DNA of 64,000 bases from Ohtaekwangia koreensis (GTDB taxonomy: Bacteria; Bacteroidota; Bacteroidia; Cytophagales; Cyclobacteriaceae), in NCBI RefSeq assembly GCF_900167975.1, contig NZ_FUZU01000001.1, positions 5,001 through 69,000 on the forward strand, read 5' to 3'. Shown here in pieces: positions 63,447-64,000 of the stretch (position 1 is its first letter; the number at the start of each line of letters is the position of its first letter). Below the pieces are notes generated by a model that was not told the DNA's origin, made no database searches, and saw nothing but the letters and a program-made list of their open reading frames with translations. Position numbers and translations under genes: made by a program.

Positions 63447-64000
63447 ATGGATTCAAAGAACAACTATAAAGTTATAGGCTTGATGTCAGGCACATCACTC
63501 GATGGACTTGATATAGCGTATTGTAAATTCAATAAAACCGACAAGGGGTGGAAATATGATATTGAAAAAGCTGTAACCATAAAATATCCTGCTTCCTGGA
63601 TTGATAAACTGTCGTCTGCACAAAATCTTTCTGGTGAAGAATTGATTTCGCTGGATATAGCGTATGGTAAATTTTTAGGGAAGGCTTGTGCTGATTTTAT
63701 CGCGAAACATAAGTTGAAGTGTGATTTCATCGCCTCGCATGGGCATACTATATTTCATCAGCCCGCGCGTGGTTTCACCTTTCAGATTGGAAATGGACAG
63801 GCGCTGCATGCTGCGTGTGGTGTTCCCGTGGTATATGATTTCAGAAGCCTGGATGTGTTGCTGGGTGGCGAGGGTGCTCCGTTGGTTCCAGCAGGAGATA
63901 AATTTCTCTTTAATGAGTATGATGTATGTCTGAACCTTGGAGGTATAGCAAACCTGTCGATGGATGTAAAAGGAAAGCGCATTGCTTACGATGTATGCTT
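63447..64000 (+). CDS. anmK: Anhydro-N-acetylmuramic acid kinase (3' end outside window)
   Basis: From the ATG at 63447 about 184 residues are visible and the frame runs open off the window end. Motifs are unmistakable: VIGLMSGTSLDGLDIA, IASHGHTIFHQP, FQIGNGQALHAACGVPVVYDFRSLDVLLGGEGAPLVPAGD and LNLGGIANLS. AnmK cleaves and phosphorylates 1,6-anhydroMurNAc from peptidoglycan turnover to MurNAc-6-phosphate. Full-length enzymes are about 370 residues, so half is missing. Confidence 0.95.
   Translation, partial: MDSKNNYKVIGLMSGTSLDGLDIAYCKFNKTDKGWKYDIEKAVTIKYPASWIDKLSSAQNLSGEELISLDIAYGKFLGKACADFIAKHKLKCDFIASHGHTIFHQPARGFTFQIGNGQALHAACGVPVVYDFRSLDVLLGGEGAPLVPAGDKFLFNEYDVCLNLGGIANLSMDVKGKRIAYDVC

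Overview
The window looks like a chromosomal segment of a Bacteroidota bacterium, most likely of the Cytophagales type. The evidence is PorU and PorV of the type IX secretion system, a Bacteroidota-type pseudo-Rieske lipoprotein, a CxxCH 'haem-binding domain' protein, two M16 proteases, an S9 peptidase, and several matches to the Bacteroidota promoter element TAnnTTTG just upstream of genes. The genus cannot be fixed from sequence alone.

Layout. 1-950: the 3' part of a 23S rRNA gene, a structured spacer, 5S rRNA and a terminator. 1.2-3.5 kb (minus): pheS, a 3-hydroxyacyl-CoA dehydrogenase and a lipoprotein, tightly packed. 3.6-21.9 kb: a surface polysaccharide locus. It holds a WecA/TagO-like initiating transferase, five recognisable glycosyltransferases plus a divergent one, two Wzy/WaaL-type membrane proteins, a Wzx flippase, an FkbM and a second methyltransferase. 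It also holds the nucleotide-sugar block wbpB-wbpD-wbpE-tviB/wbpO-like dehydrogenase-epimerase (an acetamido uronic acid route) and a kinase-less Wzz. This part looks more AT-rich than its surroundings, and three genes are flipped relative to the rest. 21.9-26.6 kb: a cytochrome c maturation System I operon, ccmB-C-D-E-F, whose CcmE has CxxxY in place of HxxxY. No ccmA, ccmG or ccmH is present.

26.7-34.9 kb (plus): a histidine kinase behind a strong terminator, rarA, a membrane-anchored VWA-like protein, a CxxCH haem-binding protein, a YpfJ-type metalloprotease, and a secreted lipoprotein/beta-barrel pair. 34.9-46.0 kb (minus): M16 protease, inositol monophosphatase, RsmI, pterin carbinolamine dehydratase, S9 peptidase, DUF493, a PpiD/SurA-like foldase, a 53-residue membrane protein, and an arginase-fold protein with two altered metal ligands. 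46.2-48.0 kb: a MASE1 histidine kinase. 48.0-54.6 kb (minus): pssA-porU-porV and an M16 homologue without its zinc motif. 54.7-59.7 kb: a metallo-beta-lactamase-fold hydrolase, an FAD oxidoreductase, and a 1,098-residue fusion of a zincin-like region, a beta-propeller and an outer-membrane barrel. 59.8-64.0 kb: YicC, the coaX-OMP-lptC block, and the start of anmK.

Most of the window is core genome for this phylum. The accessory and unusual content lies in the polysaccharide locus, the variant Ccm system, several enzyme-fold proteins that have lost catalytic or cofactor residues, and the putative very short-leader promoters. I found no CRISPR array, insertion sequence, prophage or tRNA gene.
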